A stretch of DNA of 9,848 bases from a bacterium HR27 (GTDB lineage Bacteria > Chloroflexota > Chloroflexia > Thermomicrobiales > Thermomicrobiaceae): NCBI GenBank assembly GCA_002898975.1, contig BEID01000020.1:1-9848 (forward strand), read 5' to 3'. This document shows positions 6,583 to 9,848 of this stretch, piece by piece. Positions within the stretch are counted from its first letter, which is position 1; each line of letters opens with the position of its first letter. The position numbers were made by a program, and so were the translations under genes. The notes below the pieces were generated by a model. That model saw only the letters and a program-made list of their open reading frames with translations, had not been told where the DNA came from and did not search any database.

Positions 6583-8016
6583 TCACTCGGCATAGACGGT
6601 CACGCTCGCCAGTGCCACCCACGGTTCCTCACCGGTTTCGCCCGGTGTAGCCAGCGAGAGCGTGATCTGGAGCTGCGATGTCGTCAGGATTTGTGGCTTG
6701 TCGATGACCCAGGCGACCGTCGACCAGTCCCCGTGGGGGAACGGACTCACCCCTTCCCAGAGGGTCAAGCCATTGATGCTGATCCGGAGCACGGGCGTGA
6801 GTGTCCCTGGGTTGCTCATTCCCTCGGCAACCAGGACGAGCCGCTGGATGGGCTCAGGCGTGTTCAGCCAGATGCGTCCCGCATTGGCACCGCTCTGGAG
6901 CCCATAGAGGACTCCGGCGTTCCCTGGAAGCATGACGTCGGGGAGTCCGGTCGCTGGAGCGGTTCCCGCGAGCGCGTTACCCGCGAACGGATACGGCTGC
7001 AGTGTCGCCAGGAGGTTACCGACCGTAGTGACCGGAACCGGTTGACCGACGCGGGCCATCGGCGGAAGACTCGCCCACAGGTCTGGCGTCGGTGTGGGAA
7101 TCGGCGTCGGAGTCGGTGTGGGCGTCAGGGTGGGTGTGACGGTCGGTGTCGGAGTGATCGCCGGCCAGGGAACCGCTGTCGGAGTCGGTGCTCCGGCTTC
7201 GATCGCACTCGATAGGTTCGGCGTGGCAGTTGGCCAGACGACAGCGGGCGTCGGTGTCGGTTGTGGTGCAACCACGGTGTGGGGCGTCGGACTCGGCTCC
7301 GGCGATGCGATCGGCGTCGCGGTGGGTTCGACGGTCTTCGTCGGTCGTGATGCGGGAGTGGGGGTCAGAGTGCTCGCTCGACTGACCGAGAGCGAGGGGA
7401 GCCCTGGCAACTGGGCTGGCGCGGGATAGGGCGTCGGAGTCGGTGTCGGGCGGTTGGTGCGCAACGTGAACGCTGGCGCACTCGCTGTCGCTGGCTGACC
7501 TGCTTCGGCGCTCGGACGACCCCCGCTCAGGGTATCGGCGAGCGCGATTCCCGCCCACAATCCGCCGAGCAACGCTGCCGTGGTCACCGCGACGACCAGC
7601 GGGCGACGCACGACGTCCGCCAGTCGATCCCGCAGGGACATTCGCACTGGCTCCGCTGATGCTACCTGCTTGCGGGTGGTTGCGAACGGGACTGTCGCAG
7701 TGGACGTTCGCGATTTCCTGGTGCGCTGCGGGTTCTCGTCGGTGCGTTGGGTTGCCAGAAGTTCGAGGAGATACCGGCTGGGAGGACGCTCGCCAGCACC
7801 CTGCAGGGCACGCAGGTGCGGGCAACGGCCGAACGTACCCATGCAATACGACGCCTGCCAGCCCAAATCGGTGAGTGGCTGTTGGAGCGCGTCGCAGAAA
7901 CGCTGGTCGCCGAGCGAGATCGCCTGCGCCTGGGGATCGGCGAGGAGCCGAAAATGCGGACAGGCTGGGCGTCGCTGGGGCCCCTGATTTGCCAGGTGCC
8001 AGGTCTCCTCGAGCAT
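6583..8016 (-). CDS. Membrane-anchored Thr-Pro-rich protein with N-terminal four-Cys box (477 aa)
   Basis: No functional family can be assigned. The layout is clear. Residues 1-70 hold four cysteines, C19, C41, C58 and C65, in a CP-x(20)-FC-x(15)-YC-x(6)-CP arrangement. I recall similar CPY-type boxes in Chloroflexota proteins, where they precede a membrane helix and a LysM or linker region. Residues 127-138 are basic and 139-160 form one hydrophobic helix. Residues 184-311 are a linker of Thr-Pro repeats, densest at 287-311. Residues 312-477 are beta-rich with no cysteine and end in VALASVTVYAE. The basic stretch before the helix suggests that the Cys box is cytoplasmic and the C-terminal domain is outside; a zinc- or redox-binding box is inference. 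ATG 8016 is chosen because GGAAGGGA lies about 10 bp upstream and the Cys box follows soon after. An in-frame ATG at 8094 would add 26 Arg-rich residues that look noncoding. Confidence 0.75.
   Translation of the reverse strand: MLEETWHLANQGPQRRPACPHFRLLADPQAQAISLGDQRFCDALQQPLTDLGWQASYCMGTFGRCPHLRALQGAGERPPSRYLLELLATQRTDENPQRTRKSRTSTATVPFATTRKQVASAEPVRMSLRDRLADVVRRPLVVAVTTAALLGGLWAGIALADTLSGGRPSAEAGQPATASAPAFTLRTNRPTPTPTPYPAPAQLPGLPSLSVSRASTLTPTPASRPTKTVEPTATPIASPEPSPTPHTVVAPQPTPTPAVVWPTATPNLSSAIEAGAPTPTAVPWPAITPTPTVTPTLTPTPTPTPIPTPTPDLWASLPPMARVGQPVPVTTVGNLLATLQPYPFAGNALAGTAPATGLPDVMLPGNAGVLYGLQSGANAGRIWLNTPEPIQRLVLVAEGMSNPGTLTPVLRISINGLTLWEGVSPFPHGDWSTVAWVIDKPQILTTSQLQITLSLATPGETGEEPWVALASVTVYAE
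7084..7467 (-). repeat. Thr-Pro coding low-complexity tract
   Basis: This segment encodes residues 184-311 of the Thr-Pro-rich protein. The densest part, 7084-7158, is a roughly 6-bp periodic run that reads as GGTGTC/GGAGTC-like units on the plus strand and as Thr-Pro pairs on the coding strand. The units are degenerate in the third codon position, so selection on the protein rather than recent slippage seems to maintain them. Tract length may still vary between strains. Confidence 0.8.
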
Positions 8017-8274
8017 CCCCGTTGGTTCCCTTCCCACTGCCCTGGACGCGCGGTGCGGCGTCCGCTGCTCATGGTCTACTCGGTGTGTCGCCATCGGTGG
8101 AGATGACCGAGGTCCTAAAAAGCAGCGGGAAGGTCGCCGAGCGGGTGATGCCTCCGGTCCCAGGTTGGCCGCATCGTCTCCGGTCGGTTCCGCCGAGCGA
8201 GCGTGCGAGTACAGGCCTGCTTGCCCTCATCACCGATACCGGCCCTCGGAGTTGCGCTCCCTGGTTGTGCTCGT
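8017..8274. other. 258-bp gap between the hyuB-type and Thr-Pro-rich genes
   Basis: I see no convincing gene here. Both flanking genes are on the minus strand, so the gap would hold the end of the hyuB-type transcript and a promoter for the Thr-Pro-rich gene. Visible items are GGAAGGGA about 10 bp before ATG 8016, a GATGC/GCATC inverted repeat at 8147-8151 and 8171-8175, and two GCCGAGCG copies near 8136 and 8192. No T-tailed terminator hairpin is evident. Confidence 0.4.
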
Positions 8275-9848
8275 TCAGTCGCGTGCCGGTCTCTTCTCCT
8301 CGGGCTGGTGGCCCCAACCGCCACCGCCTGGCGTCTCGATCCGGATCCGATCGCCGGCGTGCACCGTGAGGCGTCGTTTCCCCCCAAGGTCGATCTCCTC
8401 CAGTCCAGCGCCCGCACGGCGCAGCAGAACGTTCCTGCCGGGTGCGCCGGGCTGGCCGCCATGCAGCCCCCAGGGTGCGTACCGGCGGCGCTCGGTCAAC
8501 AGCGTGACTTCTGCCTCGGCCAGAAACTCGATTTCGCGCACCAGTCCGTCGCCACCGCGTGCCGTGCCGCGACCGCCGGAGTTGTCCCGGAGCGCGTAGC
8601 GAACGACCCGGAAGGGGTAGGCAAATTCCAGTGCCTCCACCGGCGTGTTCCGTGTGTTGCTCATGTGGACATGGACGCCGGAAAGCCCGTCGAGGCCAGG
8701 GCGCGCGCCCATCCCGCCCCCCATTGTCTCGTAGTAGGCGTACGGTTTCCCACCGTGTGGGTCGATGCCACCGATCGTCAGGTTGTTCATCGTACCCTGG
8801 CTGGCTGCCGGAATCACGTCCGGAAGTGCCTGAGCCAGCGCGCCGAAAAGGACGTCAACGATTCGCTGGGACGTTTCGACGTTGCCGCCAGCCACTGCGC
8901 ACGGTGGACGCGCGTTGACGACGGTCCCCTCCGGGGCGATCACACGCAGGACCCGGAAGACGCCATGGTTCATCGGTGCGTCCTCCGGCATCAGGCAACG
9001 GAGGACGTAGTAGGCAGCCGATTTCGTGACTGTCTCGACGGTGTTGAGGCTTCCCGGGCGCTGTGCCGCGGTTCCGGTGAAGTCGAACGTCAGCGTCTCT
9101 CCGTCGGCGTGGATCGTCACGGTGATCGGCACCGGCTCGTCGGTGACACCGTCGTCGTCGAGGTAGTCGGTGAAGCGGTAGGTGCCTGGCGGGATCGCGC
9201 GAACGGCCTGGCGAGCGAGACGCTCACCGTAGTCGAGGACAGCCGCACAGAGCTGACGGTACCGCTCTAGCCCATAGCGGGCGAGGAGTTCGCGGACACG
9301 CCGGATACCGGTGCGGTTCGCGGCGAACTGTGCGAGGAGATCACCGCGACGTTCCTCGGGTGTCCGCACGTTCCGGAGGATGAGAGCCAGGGCGGCCTCG
9401 TTGAGATGCCCTCGTTCCCAGAGCTTGATCGGTGGGATGATGATCCCTTCCTGAAAGAGTTCCGTTGCGATCGGCATCGAACCCGGACTGATACCCCCGA
9501 CATCGGCATGATGAGCACGGTTGGCAACGAAGCCAACGAGTGGTGCCTCTGGTTCCTCGCTCAGAAACACCGGACTGACCATGGTGATGTCCGGCAAGTG
9601 ATTGCCGCCGAGGTACGGATCGTTCACGATCACCACGTCGCCAGGTGCGAACGGGGCACACCGTTCCAGAACGACACGCACCGAATCCGGCATCGAGCCG
9701 AGATGGGCTGGGATATGGGCGGCCTGTGCGATCATGCGACCCTGGTCGTCGAAGACCGCGCACGAGAAGTCCAGGCGTTCCTTGATGTTCGGTGAGAAGC
9801 TGGAACGCTGGAGCGCAGCACCCATCTCCTCGGCGACCGCGCTCACCG
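8275..9848 (-). CDS. hyuB: Hydantoinase B / 5-oxoprolinase beta-type subunit (HyuB), N-terminus cut at right edge
   Basis: At least 523 residues are visible. The family usually begins about 20 residues earlier, so the true start lies beyond 9848 and the GTG at 9846 is probably internal. HyuB-type subunits pair with an ATPase-like HyuA to open hydantoins, 5-oxoproline or N-methylhydantoin with ATP hydrolysis, and related subunits occur in acetone/acetophenone carboxylases. Family blocks, numbered from 9846, are SPNIKERLDFSCAVFD (18-33), VNDPYLGGNHLPDITM (74-89), NRAHHADVGG (109-118), EGIIIPP (133-139), GGNVETSQRI (320-329) and GGGMGARPGLDG (376-387). The tail TPGGGGWG (505-512) is near the usual end of the family. 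The protein is cytoplasmic. The hyuA partner is expected upstream, to the right of the window. Which cyclic amide is used cannot be told from this subunit. Confidence 0.9.
   Translation of the reverse strand, partial: VSAVAEEMGAALQRSSFSPNIKERLDFSCAVFDDQGRMIAQAAHIPAHLGSMPDSVRVVLERCAPFAPGDVVIVNDPYLGGNHLPDITMVSPVFLSEEPEAPLVGFVANRAHHADVGGISPGSMPIATELFQEGIIIPPIKLWERGHLNEAALALILRNVRTPEERRGDLLAQFAANRTGIRRVRELLARYGLERYRQLCAAVLDYGERLARQAVRAIPPGTYRFTDYLDDDGVTDEPVPITVTIHADGETLTFDFTGTAAQRPGSLNTVETVTKSAAYYVLRCLMPEDAPMNHGVFRVLRVIAPEGTVVNARPPCAVAGGNVETSQRIVDVLFGALAQALPDVIPAASQGTMNNLTIGGIDPHGGKPYAYYETMGGGMGARPGLDGLSGVHVHMSNTRNTPVEALEFAYPFRVVRYALRDNSGGRGTARGGDGLVREIEFLAEAEVTLLTERRRYAPWGLHGGQPGAPGRNVLLRRAGAGLEEIDLGGKRRLTVHAGDRIRIETPGGGGWGHQPEEKRPARD

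Noticed and set aside
7084..7467. CRISPR-like or tandem-repeat array
   Set aside because: The periodicity is about 6 bp, degenerate, and fully explained by Thr-Pro codons; there are no spacers.
8127..8200. tRNA-like start with a GCCGAGCGG D-arm-like stretch
   Set aside because: No matching acceptor stem or GGTTCGA T arm follows at the right distance.
8100..8250. T-box-like leader on the minus strand (TGGGACCG near 8155-8162 and a GATGAGG-type 5' element)
   Set aside because: It matches only part of the T-box core. No terminator/antiterminator pair can be drawn, and the downstream gene is not an amino-acid or tRNA-synthetase gene.
8203..9270. 355-codon plus-strand frame opposite the hyuB-type gene
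   Set aside because: The minus-strand frame contains all HyuB blocks in order; this frame has none and no ribosome site.

Overview
The window is dense, high-GC bacterial DNA holding eight genes and the tail of a ninth. It looks like a chromosomal segment of a Chloroflexota bacterium, most likely of the Thermomicrobia type. That guess rests on the GC-rich codon use and on one protein that combines an N-terminal four-cysteine box, a single membrane helix and a long Thr-Pro linker, a style I associate with Chloroflexota. No 16S or other marker gene is present, so the taxonomy is inference. I see no RNA genes, insertion sequences, CRISPR arrays or prophage genes.

Left block, all on +: the C-terminal tail of a DUF2249-type protein (2-91), an NnrS-like polytopic membrane protein (112-1302), a protein with two PRC-barrel-like halves (1283-1888), an N-terminal-nucleophile asparaginase of the glycosylasparaginase family (1950-2912) and an FAD-linked oxidase of the berberine-bridge type (3043-4437). 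The first three are packed with a 20-bp gap and a 20-bp overlap and look co-transcribed. DUF2249 and NnrS-like proteins often sit in nitrogen-oxide or respiratory-stress gene sets, so the part to the left of the window may be such a locus. The asparaginase and the oxidase look like separate catabolic or peripheral enzymes read in the same direction.

Middle block: a perfect 11-bp stem at 4453-4486 separates the oxidase from a convergent gene on -, a ferritin-like/VIT1 fusion of the MbfA type (4494-5627) predicted to move Fe2+ or Mn2+ across the membrane. A 196-bp divergent intergenic region then leads into a DUF554 (YqgA-type) membrane protein on + (5824-6570).

Right block, on -: a 477-residue protein with a Cys box, one membrane helix, a Thr-Pro linker and a probably extracytoplasmic beta-rich domain (6583-8016), whose stop lies only 12 bp from that of the DUF554 gene. 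After a 258-bp gap comes the hydantoinase B / 5-oxoprolinase beta-type subunit (8275 to the right edge), which is cut by the window end. Its partner HyuA is expected just beyond.

I found no convincing new multi-gene system. The most unusual item is the Cys-box/Thr-Pro protein. Next are the glycosylasparaginase with a non-canonical residue pattern after its catalytic Thr, and a marked excess of GATC sites.
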